Assembly (NCBI GenBank): GCA_029261965.1
Contig: JAJDAH010000343.1
Coordinates: 1-64,000, forward strand
DNA from: Polyangiaceae bacterium
GTDB lineage: Bacteria; Myxococcota_A; Polyangia; Polyangiales; Polyangiaceae
DNA: 64,000 nucleotides
Direction: 5' to 3'
Shown here piece by piece: positions 17,256 through 26,392 of this stretch. A program made the position numbers and the translations under genes. Under the pieces are notes generated by a model. That model made no database searches. It saw nothing but the letters and a program-made list of their open reading frames with translations, and had not been told where the DNA came from. Within the stretch, counting starts at the first letter, position 1. Each line of letters begins with the position of its first letter.

Positions 17256-18358
17256 GCCGAGCCCTCCACCCGGCGACCGGCAAGCATCACGACCTCGGGA
17301 TTGGCGATGGCGGCGAGATCGGCGCGCGGGTCCGAACGCAAAAGCACGAAGTCCGCCGGCGCGCCCTCCTCCAGGCCCGGCTCACCGAGAAACCGCTTGG
17401 CGGTGGTCGAAGTGGCTCCGATGGCTCGTTCGACGCTCAGGCCGCACTCGACCATCGCCTGCATGTCGTCGAGCAGCCGAACTTCGGGAAACCAGTCGGT
17501 GCCGGCGAGCACCGGCACGCCTGCGTCGACCGCGCGCGGTAAGAGCTCCCTCAACCGCTCGCGGCTCGCCCGAATCCACTCGGCCTGCGCTCGGTCGCCG
17601 CGCTTCTCGGCGCCACTCAGCATCATGGGAGCGATGCCCAGGAGCGGCACCCACGCGATGGATCGCTTCGCCATCTCATCGAGCTCTGATTCTTTCAACC
17701 CCCAACCGTGCTCGATCGAATCCACACCTGCCGCTACGGCCGCCTGGGCACCCTCGGGACCGAACGCGTGAATCGCCACGCGCCCCCCGGCGGCGTGCAC
17801 CGCGTCGGCAGTCGCGCCGAGCACGTCTCGATCGTAGCTCAAGTGATCCGATCCGAACTCGGGCTCCCCGTCGTCGTCGGGCCAACCGGGCCAGTCGGCG
17901 AAGATCTTCACCCATTCTCCGCCCGCCTCGATTTGCGCGGCCGCGACCTCGGCCAACTGCTCTGGCGGCGTGGGGCTGAAGGGGTGCCGGTGCTCGAGAA
18001 TCAAACACGTGCCCGCCGCTTGCATGCGCGGCAAGCGATCGTCGGTGGGCAACGACACGGCGACGGGACTCGTGCCTCCCATCTCACGGATGAACGTCGT
18101 CCCGGCGCGTAGGTGCGCGCGACACCGTTCTTGCACTTGCTCCGGGCTCAACACTTCCCCGCCCGCTTCGTCGCTGAATCCGAGGTGGGTGTGCGAGTCG
18201 ACGAGCCCGGGCACGATGAATCCACCCGGCGGGGCGAGCTCGCGCGCGTCCGGCCGCGGCTCGAAGCTCAGCCGCCCTTCGCTCACCCAGAGATCGACTG
18301 GCTCGTCGCCTTCGGGCAGCAAAGTGGCGCGCAGGTGCCACGCCTCACCGTCGTTCAT
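17252..18358 (-). CDS. Amidohydrolase-superfamily metallohydrolase
   Basis: A 368-residue enzyme of the imidazolonepropionase-like branch of the amidohydrolase superfamily. The metal-binding HxH is in VDSHTHLG. Other ligands are the lysine in KIFADW, the histidines in AIHAFGPEG and SIEHGWG, and the aspartate in LAGTDWF. Such enzymes hydrolyse C-N bonds in cyclic amides, peptides or related compounds. The family cannot be narrowed from sequence alone. It is first in the operon with PhyH (16416) and tandem rSAM (14589), and TCTAGGAT lies nine bases upstream of its ATG. It could release or trim a modified product. Confidence 0.85.
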   Translation of the reverse strand: MNDGEAWHLRATLLPEGDEPVDLWVSEGRLSFEPRPDARELAPPGGFIVPGLVDSHTHLGFSDEAGGEVLSPEQVQERCRAHLRAGTTFIREMGGTSPVAVSLPTDDRLPRMQAAGTCLILEHRHPFSPTPPEQLAEVAAAQIEAGGEWVKIFADWPGWPDDDGEPEFGSDHLSYDRDVLGATADAVHAAGGRVAIHAFGPEGAQAAVAAGVDSIEHGWGLKESELDEMAKRSIAWVPLLGIAPMMLSGAEKRGDRAQAEWIRASRERLRELLPRAVDAGVPVLAGTDWFPEVRLLDDMQAMVECGLSVERAIGATSTTAKRFLGEPGLEEGAPADFVLLRSDPRADLAAIANPEVVMLAGRRVEGSA

Positions 18359-18367
18359 CGTTTCGCC

Positions 18368-18375
18368 ATCCTAGA
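18368..18375 (-). promoter_or_regulatory. Putative -10 element (TCTAGGAT) of the amidohydrolase operon
   Basis: On the minus strand TCTAGGAT ends nine bases before the ATG at 18358. Confidence 0.35.
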
Positions 18376-18410
18376 TCGCTCGATGGCTTCACGCACGCGG
18401 CAGTGGAGCT

Positions 18411-19217
18411 CTAAATGGGTGCTACGTCCAGCAATCGCGCCGTGCTCTCGTAGAGAGCCTGTGCGAGGGCTTGGTCCGTGGCGGCACCACCCACGGGTTC
18501 GCGACGTGTCAGGTCGAAGTAGGCGCCCGTCACCTGCGACAGCTCGGGCGAGGTAGCGAGGTGCACGATGGCAGCGCCCGCATCGCCGACCGGCGTCGAG
18601 CCGCGCGCCCCGTACCCCTCCGTCAAGAGTTTGGTCGAGACGACTCCGGGATGAAGCGCCGTGACGTCGACTCCGCGCGACGACAACCGGCGGGCCAGCT
18701 CGGCGCTGAAGAGCACGTTGCCGAGCTTGGCGCTGGCGTAGCTCCCCAGGCGGTCGAACGGGGTTTCGCGACCGCCGGGATCGGTGGCGTCGATGGCGCC
18801 GTGACGATGCACGTCCGACGCCACGTTCACGATGCGGCGCAGATTTTTCCCCGCCGGGCCCGCGAGAAGCGAGAGTGTGAACAGGTACGGCGCCAAATAG
18901 CCGACTTGCCGAGTCAGCTCGAATCCATCTTCGGTGCGGACCTCCTCGTTCATGAACACGCCGGCGTTGTTGACGAGAACGTCCGGGGTGTCCCCCGATT
19001 GCTCGAGCTCGCGCACGAGCTCGCGCACCTCGGCGAGCGACGCGAAATCTGCGCGCACCGGACGAAGCGCCGAGCCAGCCTCCCGAGCAAGCTCGGCGAG
19101 GCGCGCTTCGTTCCGACCGTGCGCGACGACACGATGCCCCGCGCCCAGCAGCTGCTTCACCGCTTCGCGACCGATACCGTCGGTCGCTCCGGTCAGTAGT
19201 ATCGTGAGATCTCCCAT
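18411..19217 (-). CDS. Short-chain dehydrogenase/reductase
   Basis: A 268-residue SDR. The N-terminal dinucleotide-binding motif is TGATDGIG, NNAG is present in VNNAGVF, and the catalytic pair is YxxxK in SYASAKLGN. The sequence resembles the retinol dehydrogenase/WW-domain-oxidoreductase-like SDR branch. The start is the ATG at 19217; an upstream in-frame extension has no SDR character. It precedes the amidohydrolase operon on the same strand by 52 bases and diverges from the Rieske gene. It could oxidise or reduce an alcohol/ketone made by the neighbouring oxygenases. Confidence 0.85.
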   Translation of the reverse strand: MGDLTILLTGATDGIGREAVKQLLGAGHRVVAHGRNEARLAELAREAGSALRPVRADFASLAEVRELVRELEQSGDTPDVLVNNAGVFMNEEVRTEDGFELTRQVGYLAPYLFTLSLLAGPAGKNLRRIVNVASDVHRHGAIDATDPGGRETPFDRLGSYASAKLGNVLFSAELARRLSSRGVDVTALHPGVVSTKLLTEGYGARGSTPVGDAGAAIVHLATSPELSQVTGAYFDLTRREPVGGAATDQALAQALYESTARLLDVAPI

Positions 19218-19307
19218 CGGTGGTCGTGAGGCGGCGCGTCTGACCCAACTTACCCGCCCACTCGGGCGTGTGCTACCGTGCTGGCACTCCCACGGACGTG
19301 CACTGAG

Positions 19308-20594
19308 ATGGTTGCCATTCGTTTCGGCGCTCCGGATCCCCCCGTAGAGGGCGCGCGCGACGTCGAGGTCCCGAAGGCCCGCTACACGTCGCGCGAATTC
19401 CTCGAGCTCGAGCGCGAGCATTTATGGCCCAAAGTGTGGCTGGTTGCCGGCTTCGCCTGCGACGTGCGTGCCCCTGGGGACTACTTCGTCTTCGAATTGG
19501 GGCACGAGTCCATTCTCGTCGTTCACGACGAAAAAGAAGGCATCGCAGCGTTCCACAACGTCTGCCAGCACCGCGGACACGCCCTGTGCGACCGCGGCCG
19601 AGGCCGGGCGGAATCGTTCGTGTGCCCGTACCACGGGTGGAAGTGGGGCCTCGACGGCTCACTCGTCAACGTGCCTACACGCACGCGATTCTTGCAGGGC
19701 CTTCCAGTCAGCCGCCGGCAGCTGCCGCGAGTAGCCACGCGGGTGTGGGCAGGCCTGGTGTGGGTTTGCCTCGAAGAGCCCCAGCAGTCGCTCGAGGACT
19801 ACCTCGGCCCGATCTTCGAGCACGTCACGCCGTACCAAGCCGAACACATGGAGATCAACGTCGACTGGACCGCGGACTGGGCGTGCAACTGGAAAACGGC
19901 CATCGACGGTTTCAACGAGACGTATCACGGTCCGGTCACCCATCCGGAGTTCGGCGAGTTCCTCGACACGCTCGATGCCGAGTTCCAGTTCGGCGATCGA
20001 CACAGCGTATTCATCATCGCCCACGGTGTACGACCGCCGCCGCACGACCAGGACCCCATTGGCGAGCCCATGGCGAGCCTACTGCGCCAAGCCGGGGTCG
20101 ATCCCGACCACATGAAAGGGAAACACGACGAGGTGCGGGCCATCGCTCAGAAGTGGGTCCGCGAGCAAGCCGAAGCGCTCGGCGCCGACCTCGGGGCCCT
20201 GAGCGACGAGCAACTCACCGACACGCATCACTTCTATGTGTTTCCCAACGTGCAAATCGACTTTCACGGCGCCAACGAGCTCACCGTCCAGCGCTTCCGC
20301 CCTCACCCGAGCGATCCCGACCGGTGCTATCTCGACGTCGTCGACCTCAAGCGACAGAAGAACGGCACCCGCGCGCCGCACGAAGACGTCCCGCTCGGTG
20401 CCGAGCAACTCGGCATCGTGTACGCCCAAGACATCGAGCGGCTGAGCCGAGTGCAGAAGGGCATGCACTCGCGTGGTTTTCAGAGCGCCCATCTGAGCGA
20501 GCTCGAGCGGCGCATTCATCACATGCACCTGGTCATCGACGAATTCGTGGGCGAAAACGCTCCACCGGAGCTCCGCGCGAGGCTCGTCCCATGA
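19308..20594 (+). CDS. Rieske non-heme iron oxygenase, large-subunit type
   Basis: A 428-residue aromatic-ring-hydroxylating-type oxygenase. The Rieske 2Fe-2S ligands are Cys86-x-His88 (CQHRGH) and Cys106-x2-His109 (CPYHGW). The mononuclear iron site includes His207 and His212 (ETYHGPVTH) in the C-terminal domain. These enzymes use electrons from a reductase for O2-dependent hydroxylation, demethylation or cyclisation; no reductase gene is seen nearby. The start is the ATG at 19308; the in-frame GTG at 19278 is an alternative. Its stop overlaps the start of the 2OG oxygenase (ATGA), and a tandem rSAM gene follows, giving a three-gene operon. Confidence 0.9.
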   Translation: MVAIRFGAPDPPVEGARDVEVPKARYTSREFLELEREHLWPKVWLVAGFACDVRAPGDYFVFELGHESILVVHDEKEGIAAFHNVCQHRGHALCDRGRGRAESFVCPYHGWKWGLDGSLVNVPTRTRFLQGLPVSRRQLPRVATRVWAGLVWVCLEEPQQSLEDYLGPIFEHVTPYQAEHMEINVDWTADWACNWKTAIDGFNETYHGPVTHPEFGEFLDTLDAEFQFGDRHSVFIIAHGVRPPPHDQDPIGEPMASLLRQAGVDPDHMKGKHDEVRAIAQKWVREQAEALGADLGALSDEQLTDTHHFYVFPNVQIDFHGANELTVQRFRPHPSDPDRCYLDVVDLKRQKNGTRAPHEDVPLGAEQLGIVYAQDIERLSRVQKGMHSRGFQSAHLSELERRIHHMHLVIDEFVGENAPPELRARLVP

Positions 20595-21409
20595 GCTTCT
20601 TCAAGCTCGAAGATCTGCGCTACGACGAGCTCGCCCCCGACGGCGACGACCTACAACGCTTCTACCGCGGCGAGCTCAACGGTCTCGTCATCCGTGGAGT
20701 CTTCGACCCCGCTGAGCTCGAACCCATCGCCGAGCGGCTCGACGACAACACGCCGGGGTTCGAAAAGACGCTCTTCCCCGAAGAATTCAAGGCGGGCTTC
20801 TTCGGGCTCGCGGTGGACATGAGCGAAGGCGATCTGAAGCGCTACGCCGAGAGCGCCGCGCGCTTTCGGCAAAACTGTCGAACACTGTTCGAAGGGGCGT
20901 CCGACTTCGAACGACGCACCTTCGAAATGCTCGGCAAGCTGAGCGGCGGTCGGCCGGTCGAGGTCCCCGAGTTCGACGACGGCGGCACCTACACCCCCGC
21001 CACCATTCGCTGGCTCCCACCCGGCGGCTACATCCGCACCCACTGCGGCAACGAATGCATGACCCGGCCCGGCTACAGCCACCTCAACCGGCTCATCGAC
21101 AACACCGATCAGCTCAGCTACTTCCTCACGATTCGGCCCGCCGACACGGGCGGCGAGCTCGTCGTCTACAGCCTCACCTTCGACGAGGTCGAGCCCAGCC
21201 AGTTCAGCTACGGCCACACGGATGTGGAGCCGTCGATCGAAAACTACGACTCGGTGACCATCAAACCCGACGCCGGAGACGTGATTCTCTTTGACGGTGG
21301 CCGGTACTTGCACCGAGTTTCACCGGTCGGCGGAGCACGAACTCGTTGGACAATCGGTGGATTCGTCGGGTTCTCCCAAGGGGGCGAGCGCAACTACGTG
21401 TGGAACTGA
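20591..21409 (+). CDS. Fe/2-oxoglutarate oxygenase-like protein with H-x-G (possible halogenase)
   Basis: A 272-residue cupin-fold Fe/2OG enzyme, paralogous to the one at 23507. The two align without gaps around the iron site. The paralogue has His158-Phe-Asp160, while this protein has His151-Cys-Gly153. The distal His241 (YLHRVSP) and Arg252 (TRWTIGGF) are kept. Loss of the carboxylate ligand is the hallmark of Fe/2OG halogenases such as SyrB2 (H-x-A) and WelO5 (H-x-G), where chloride takes its place. Glu155, two residues on, could be a substitute ligand instead. It is coupled to the Rieske gene and 26 bases ahead of the tandem rSAM gene at 21436. Confidence 0.75.
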   Translation: MSFFKLEDLRYDELAPDGDDLQRFYRGELNGLVIRGVFDPAELEPIAERLDDNTPGFEKTLFPEEFKAGFFGLAVDMSEGDLKRYAESAARFRQNCRTLFEGASDFERRTFEMLGKLSGGRPVEVPEFDDGGTYTPATIRWLPPGGYIRTHCGNECMTRPGYSHLNRLIDNTDQLSYFLTIRPADTGGELVVYSLTFDEVEPSQFSYGHTDVEPSIENYDSVTIKPDAGDVILFDGGRYLHRVSPVGGARTRWTIGGFVGFSQGGERNYVWN

Positions 21410-21435
21410 TATTCTGGTTCGTGGCTCCCTGACCC

Positions 21436-23361
21436 ATGCGCGACGGCACCCTCACTTTCCACGACGATCGCATCGGCTTGCGATTCGCGGTGCCGAGCTC
21501 GTCCGAGCCGGCGACCCGCGCGGCGCTCCTCGCCGAGCTCGACCGGTACGATCCCGAAGAGACCGTGAGGATCACCTTCTCGGGCGGCTCACCGCTCGAG
21601 CACCCCGAGTTCGACAACCTCGTCCAAGAATGTCGCCGCCGGGACTTCGAAAGACTCGCGCTCACCACCGACGGCGCCCCACTCGCCGAAGACGGCGTGC
21701 TCGACCGCCTGCAGGCCGACGGGTTCGAGCACGTGCAGATCGTGTGCGGCGGGATCCGCGAGCCCGTCTATGACCGCATGATACGAAAGGCGGGAACCTT
21801 CAAGCGCGCGATGCAGGGCATCCACAATGCCCTCAGGAGCGATCTGCGCGCCTACGTCGTCGTGCCCGTCGCCCGCGCCAACCGTCGCGACATCGAGCCG
21901 CTCCTCGATTGGCTGCTGGCGCAACCGGCGCCGCCGACGGGTTTTCTGCTCGACGTTCCCGAGGCTGGCCGCATCCACTCCGGTCTCTACCCGCTCTTGC
22001 TGCCGCACCGGCAGATCGCCCAGATCGCCGAGCGTGTGTTCACCACCGCGCACAACAACCGGGTCGAGTACGGCTTCGTCAGCAAGCGCAGCCTCTCTGC
22101 CTGTGCGGGCTCCGGCGTGCTGGACCGCTTCGGCACCGTGTTCCACGATCGGGTCACCTTCTTCCGCACCCGCGACGAGAAGGTGGAGCGCATCGCGGCG
22201 TGCGACGATTGCTCGCTCGAGAATTCCTGCGCCGGCATCGAGCCCGCGCACCTCGCCGCGTTCGGCACGCAAGATCTCCGGCCGGTGCCGCTCGACGTGT
22301 CGATGGCGTGGAAGCTCCGCACGCTCAACCGGCTCGACCACGTCGACTTCAAAAACGTCTCCCCCTTCAAGACCGACAGCGCCCGGCAGCAGCGCACGCT
22401 CTTGCGCATCAACGGCCACTGCAACATGAGCTGCGCCTTCTGCTTCGTCGACCGCACGGTGGCGGACTTCGACGCCGAACAGCTCGAAGGCGACATCCAC
22501 GAATTTCGCAAGAGCGGGGGCGAGCACCTGGTGCTGTCCGGCGGAGAACCGACCCTGCACCCCGATCTGGCCAGGCTCATCGCCCACGGCAAGAAGCTCG
22601 GCTTCCGCACGATCGAGATCCAGACCAATGGCGTCAAAACAGCCGACCCCGAGTACGCAAAGAGCCTCGTCGACGCGGGCCTCAACAAGGTCACCGTGTC
22701 ACTCCACAGCGTGGACGCCGAGCACTCGGACAAGATCACGCGGCTGCCGAAGGCGTTCGGCAAATCAATCCAGTCGATCCACAACTTTCGCCCGCTCGGC
22801 GTCGTGACGCAGATCGCGCACGTCATCACCAAGAGCAACTATCAAGAGCTCCCGAAGACATTTCGCTTCTTCTCCGAAACGTTCCCGGAGAAAGGCGGTC
22901 ACTTGAGCGTGTGCGTCGCCATCGCCCAAGGCATCAGCGACTTGGTCTACACCTGGGTCGTCCCGAGCTTCACCGAGATCAAGCCTTTCGTGAAAGAGGC
23001 CCTCGACCACGCCCAGGCCCACGGCATCGGCTTCGGCGGCATGATTGGCCAGGGCGGCTACCCCCCCTGCATGCTCGACGGCGAGCTCAAGTACTACGAA
23101 GGCGTCTACGACCGCGTCTACCTGAGCGACGACTTCGACGACCAGTTCTACAAGGCCGAGAGGTGCGCCGAGTGCAGCTTCACCTCGCGATGCATCGGCG
23201 TCAGAAAAGCCTACGTCGAAGCCTACGGCGACGAAGAGCTCCGCCCCTTCCAAGCCGACGTCTCCAAAGTCGCCCCTTTGGCCGAGCTCGCGCGGCCCGG
23301 CCAACGCCTCGTCCAGCTCCGGGCCAAAGAAACGGCCGCACCGTCAGTCCCCCGCCCTTGA
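21436..23361 (+). CDS. Tandem radical SAM protein with degenerate N-terminal half
   Basis: A 641-residue protein with the length and layout of the tandem enzymes, but the first half has no cysteines at all where CX3CX2C should be. It keeps a GGSP version of the SAM-binding strand (FSGGSPLEH) and an intact auxiliary set (CDDCSLENSC). The second half is complete: Cys329/333/336 (HCNMSCAFC), SGGEPTLH and CAECSFTSRC. The N-terminal half therefore cannot cleave SAM in the usual way and may bind substrate, a partner or only an auxiliary cluster. It is third in the operon with the Rieske and Fe/2OG genes. Confidence 0.85.
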   Translation: MRDGTLTFHDDRIGLRFAVPSSSEPATRAALLAELDRYDPEETVRITFSGGSPLEHPEFDNLVQECRRRDFERLALTTDGAPLAEDGVLDRLQADGFEHVQIVCGGIREPVYDRMIRKAGTFKRAMQGIHNALRSDLRAYVVVPVARANRRDIEPLLDWLLAQPAPPTGFLLDVPEAGRIHSGLYPLLLPHRQIAQIAERVFTTAHNNRVEYGFVSKRSLSACAGSGVLDRFGTVFHDRVTFFRTRDEKVERIAACDDCSLENSCAGIEPAHLAAFGTQDLRPVPLDVSMAWKLRTLNRLDHVDFKNVSPFKTDSARQQRTLLRINGHCNMSCAFCFVDRTVADFDAEQLEGDIHEFRKSGGEHLVLSGGEPTLHPDLARLIAHGKKLGFRTIEIQTNGVKTADPEYAKSLVDAGLNKVTVSLHSVDAEHSDKITRLPKAFGKSIQSIHNFRPLGVVTQIAHVITKSNYQELPKTFRFFSETFPEKGGHLSVCVAIAQGISDLVYTWVVPSFTEIKPFVKEALDHAQAHGIGFGGMIGQGGYPPCMLDGELKYYEGVYDRVYLSDDFDDQFYKAERCAECSFTSRCIGVRKAYVEAYGDEELRPFQADVSKVAPLAELARPGQRLVQLRAKETAAPSVPRP

Positions 23362-23489
23362 TGCGCCGCCGGGGATAGCCTCGTAGTGCACCACGAGGGA
23401 TCGCACGGCGTTCTTCCTGTGGTGGCCCAGGGGGGCCGCGTGGCGGGATCGGCGCGGAGATTCGGAGTCGAGCCTTCGACGCCTATAGG

Positions 23490-23497
23490 GCTATAGT
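23490..23497 (+). promoter_or_regulatory. Putative -10 element (GCTATAGT)
   Basis: GCTATAGT ends nine bases before the ATG at 23507; the preceding bases also contain CCTATAGG. Confidence 0.35.
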
Positions 23498-23506
23498 TCG
23501 AGCGTC

Positions 23507-24346
23507 ATGCGACTCGAACGACGGGGCACGCCGACTCAACATGGCGGCGCGCCCGGCTTCATCAGCGTCGACGCGAACAGCAACGCGATCGATGGCATTC
23601 GCTCGATCTACGATCGGGAAATCGTCGGGATTCTTCTTCCTGGCGCCTACGACAAGAGCGATACGTCGGCGATTTCTGCTCGGCTCGACTCGCCAACTGT
23701 CGACGCCGCTCAACCGCATGATCGAGCCACCGAGTATCACGTCGGAAAACTACTGCAGTGGTCGCGCCTCGGGGACGAGTACTTTCACGCCGCGCGGCGC
23801 TTTGACGAGACTTGCGAACGGCTCTTCGAAGGATGTCCATCATATGCCCAGGTCGTCGAGGGCGCGTTGGCGAAGTTTTCCTCGGGTCTTCCGGTCAGGG
23901 TCGCCGTTTCTGCGACCGGCCAATCCTACTCGCGGTCCACGATTCGGTTGATGGGTGAAGCGGCATCGCTCCCTTTGCACTTCGACAAACAACAACTCCC
24001 ATTCGAGGGCTACGAAGAACTACGATCGCGCATCGATCTGACGACGATACTCAGCTTCTTCATCCTATTGCGCCTCCCGGAGAAAGGCGGCGACCTGGTG
24101 GTCTACGAACGGGAGTGGACCTCCGCAGACAACCGGTTCGACGAAATGGATTGGTCCTCCCTGAAGCGAGCGGCGCGTGACCTCCCGCATGCGGCGGTCG
24201 TCATGCAAGAGGGGGACTTGGTAATATTCGACGCGGGGAGGCGCCTCCACGAGGTCACCCCCGTGGAAGGTCGTCGCTCCCGCTACACAATCGGCGGGTT
24301 TGCTGCTTTCGCAAGAAACGGGTCCGCATTGGTCTACTGGGCGTGA
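23507..24346 (+). CDS. Fe/2-oxoglutarate oxygenase with intact H-x-D
   Basis: A 279-residue Fe/2OG oxygenase. His158-Phe-Asp160 and His248 (RLHEVTP) are the iron ligands, and Arg259 is the probable 2OG ligand. GGDLVVYEREW matches GGELVVYSLTF of the paralogue at 20591. It lacks membrane or signal sequences. The methyltransferase at 24350 begins three bases after its stop, so hydroxylation followed by methylation is plausible. By eye its codon third positions are less GC-rich than those of the operon just upstream, which may mean a different history for 23.5-26.4 kb. Confidence 0.85.
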   Translation: MRLERRGTPTQHGGAPGFISVDANSNAIDGIRSIYDREIVGILLPGAYDKSDTSAISARLDSPTVDAAQPHDRATEYHVGKLLQWSRLGDEYFHAARRFDETCERLFEGCPSYAQVVEGALAKFSSGLPVRVAVSATGQSYSRSTIRLMGEAASLPLHFDKQQLPFEGYEELRSRIDLTTILSFFILLRLPEKGGDLVVYEREWTSADNRFDEMDWSSLKRAARDLPHAAVVMQEGDLVIFDAGRRLHEVTPVEGRRSRYTIGGFAAFARNGSALVYWA

Positions 24347-24349
24347 ACG

Positions 24350-25189
24350 ATGGACCCACGACTCGAGCTCTACAGCGACAACGTGAAGAATCAGCTCCGG
24401 CGTCTACCAGTTCGGTCACGAAAAGAACTCTACATGCACTTCGGTCACTGGGAGGACGCGAGCGTCGCGCAGGTCGCAGACTTCGTTTCTGCCCAGGAGC
24501 GACTCAATCATGAACTCCTCCAACTCGCCGGCCTCAGCTCGTCTGCGCGTTTGCTCGATGTGGGCTGCGGCTTCGGAGGGACGCTCGCTGCCATCAACGA
24601 GAAGTTCACGGACGTGGACATGATCGGCTTGAACCTCGATCCACGACAGATTGAGCTGGCTCGACGCGCCGTCGAGCCCGTCGGGAACAATCGCTTGGAA
24701 TGGGTCGTTGGAGACGCGACGAATCTGCCGTTTCCCGACGATCGATTCGACTTCGTTCTGGCTGTCGAAAGCATCATCCATTTCTCGCGTCGACGCTTCT
24801 TGTGCGAGGCCGCCCGGGTGTTGCGGCCTGGGGGCCGCTTGGTTGTCTCCGACTTCGTACCGACGGAACGACTACAGGAACTGGCAAATACTGATTCACT
24901 TCCCGTGCCTCGAGCTCAAGTCGAAGAACTCTTCGCCTCGTGGTCCGACTTCTGGGGCACCGATGCGAACTACGATGCGCTGGCTGAGGCCGCCGGGCTG
25001 ACACTCGAACAACGCATAGATGCGACGTCGTGCATGAAGCCGAGTCTTGCCGCGATATTGGGGGATCGCGTCAACTCGGACCCTCGAGATACGGGACTCG
25101 ACCTCGAGACTAGGTCCATGCTCATTCTTCAGTGGGCGTATGTCGCAGGGGCGATCCGCATGGAGTACCTGGCGTTCGCGCGCACTTAA
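24350..25189 (+). CDS. SAM-dependent class I methyltransferase
   Basis: A 279-residue methyltransferase with a UbiE/sterol-methyltransferase-like core. Motif I is LLDVGCGFGG (about residues 65-74), the acidic end of strand 2 is GLNLDP, DATNLPFPDDRFDFV carries motifs II/III, and LRPGGRLVVSDF follows. It transfers a methyl group from SAM to O, N or C of a small molecule. It is cotranscribed with the Fe/2OG oxygenase three bases upstream and converges on the glycosyltransferase gene at 25250. The methyl acceptor is unknown. Confidence 0.9.
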   Translation: MDPRLELYSDNVKNQLRRLPVRSRKELYMHFGHWEDASVAQVADFVSAQERLNHELLQLAGLSSSARLLDVGCGFGGTLAAINEKFTDVDMIGLNLDPRQIELARRAVEPVGNNRLEWVVGDATNLPFPDDRFDFVLAVESIIHFSRRRFLCEAARVLRPGGRLVVSDFVPTERLQELANTDSLPVPRAQVEELFASWSDFWGTDANYDALAEAAGLTLEQRIDATSCMKPSLAAILGDRVNSDPRDTGLDLETRSMLILQWAYVAGAIRMEYLAFART

Positions 25190-25249
25190 TCAGCGTACCG
25201 TAGGAACTTCGAACACTTCCGAAGAACCACTAGTCCCAGTCGGTCGCGT

Positions 25250-26392
25250 CTAGCTCGTAACTAGCCGCAGCATCGAGAGAACTCCGTGCGTCGATTCACG
25301 TCTCCTGCGACGATCGACTTCCAGTCCTTCACTCCGTAGCTTTGACCGAACATCGTCATCCTCCCAGAGCCAACGAATCGCAGTCGCCAGCGCACGAGGA
25401 TCTGAAGGCGGCACGACCCGAGCATCGGAACCGTTGCAGACATAGTCCCTCACCCCGGGCACGTCTGACGCGACTACGGGAACCCCCAGCGCATGCGCGA
25501 CAGAAACGCTCGTGTGTCCCCCGTCGCCGTCGCCGGGGCGCAGACAGACTACACAGATCCTCGAGCGCCGAACGGCAGCGATAAAGTCCTCCAACGGGAC
25601 AGCCGGAACTTGGCGAAAAGGCAAGGGGGTAGCGAAGCCCAGTTCCTTCCAGTGTCGCTCGAGCACATGTCTTGGCTCGCCGAGTGAGACGAAAGGCAGA
25701 TCTGGTAGTAGCGCGGCGGCAGCGAGCCATGTTGCCGGATCACGACGTCCGGTCCCCGGGACGAGCACGCAATCTCTGGGTACCTCTGGCGCAAGGTGGT
25801 CATCTCCGCACGGGGCTACGTTCAGGCGTTCCTCTGCGTCGGGCAACATCATGCTGTAGACGCATCCCGAAGCGTCAAGCCGATGAACGACCTCCGCTGG
25901 CACGCCAGCTGCGGCCAATGCTCTTGCCTGAACGTCACTGGCTGCAATCCACGCGACTCGACGTGAACCCACGAACTCGTCCCAGGGGTCGCCACCCGTC
26001 TCCCGCGAAAGCGACTCGCGTACTACGCGGACTTGCAATAGCCCATGGACTTCGAGCGAAATGATCGCCGGCCGATTGAGTCCTCGGCGCGCACAAGCCC
26101 AATGCAACAACAGCGCCTCGGGTGATTCGCAGCACACGATGTCGAATGAGGCCGCCAAGTCAACCAGGGCGTCGGCCTCGGTGGTGTTGATCTCCACATG
26201 GCGAACGCTGTCTAGTTCATCCTTTGGTAGTGGAATCAAGCCACTTAGTCGTGACGGTACCAGCTCGCACCAGAACTCGTGCCAGCGTACCGCGCACTCC
26301 TGGCGGCGAGCGGGGGCGCCGCCGACCACTAGCACTCGTTTGTATCGCTGTGCGGGGGAGGATGACACGAACCAACCCGCATTGAACCACAA
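25250..26392 (-). CDS. Glycosyltransferase (GT-B, group 1/GT4-like)
   Basis: Up to 380 residues. The C-terminal Rossmann half has the group-1 pattern: VLVPGTGRRDPATWL, then GGHTSVSVAHALGVPVVASDVPGVRDYV with the donor-binding segment, and DPRALATAIRWL. The N-terminal half is divergent. The longest frame begins with a weak TTG codon at 26392; a GTG at 26335 is a likely alternative. It would attach a sugar to an unknown acceptor. It lies on the same strand as the B12-rSAM gene at 26523, 130 bases downstream of it, and converges on the methyltransferase. Confidence 0.75.
   Translation of the reverse strand: MWFNAGWFVSSSPAQRYKRVLVVGGAPARRQECAVRWHEFWCELVPSRLSGLIPLPKDELDSVRHVEINTTEADALVDLAASFDIVCCESPEALLLHWACARRGLNRPAIISLEVHGLLQVRVVRESLSRETGGDPWDEFVGSRRVAWIAASDVQARALAAAGVPAEVVHRLDASGCVYSMMLPDAEERLNVAPCGDDHLAPEVPRDCVLVPGTGRRDPATWLAAAALLPDLPFVSLGEPRHVLERHWKELGFATPLPFRQVPAVPLEDFIAAVRRSRICVVCLRPGDGDGGHTSVSVAHALGVPVVASDVPGVRDYVCNGSDARVVPPSDPRALATAIRWLWEDDDVRSKLRSEGLEVDRRRRRESTHGVLSMLRLVTS

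Noticed and set aside
19278-19307. Upstream GTG start for the Rieske gene with a GCTACCGT box
   Set aside because: The box overlaps that GTG, and Rieske homology begins later, so the ATG at 19308 was kept as the start.
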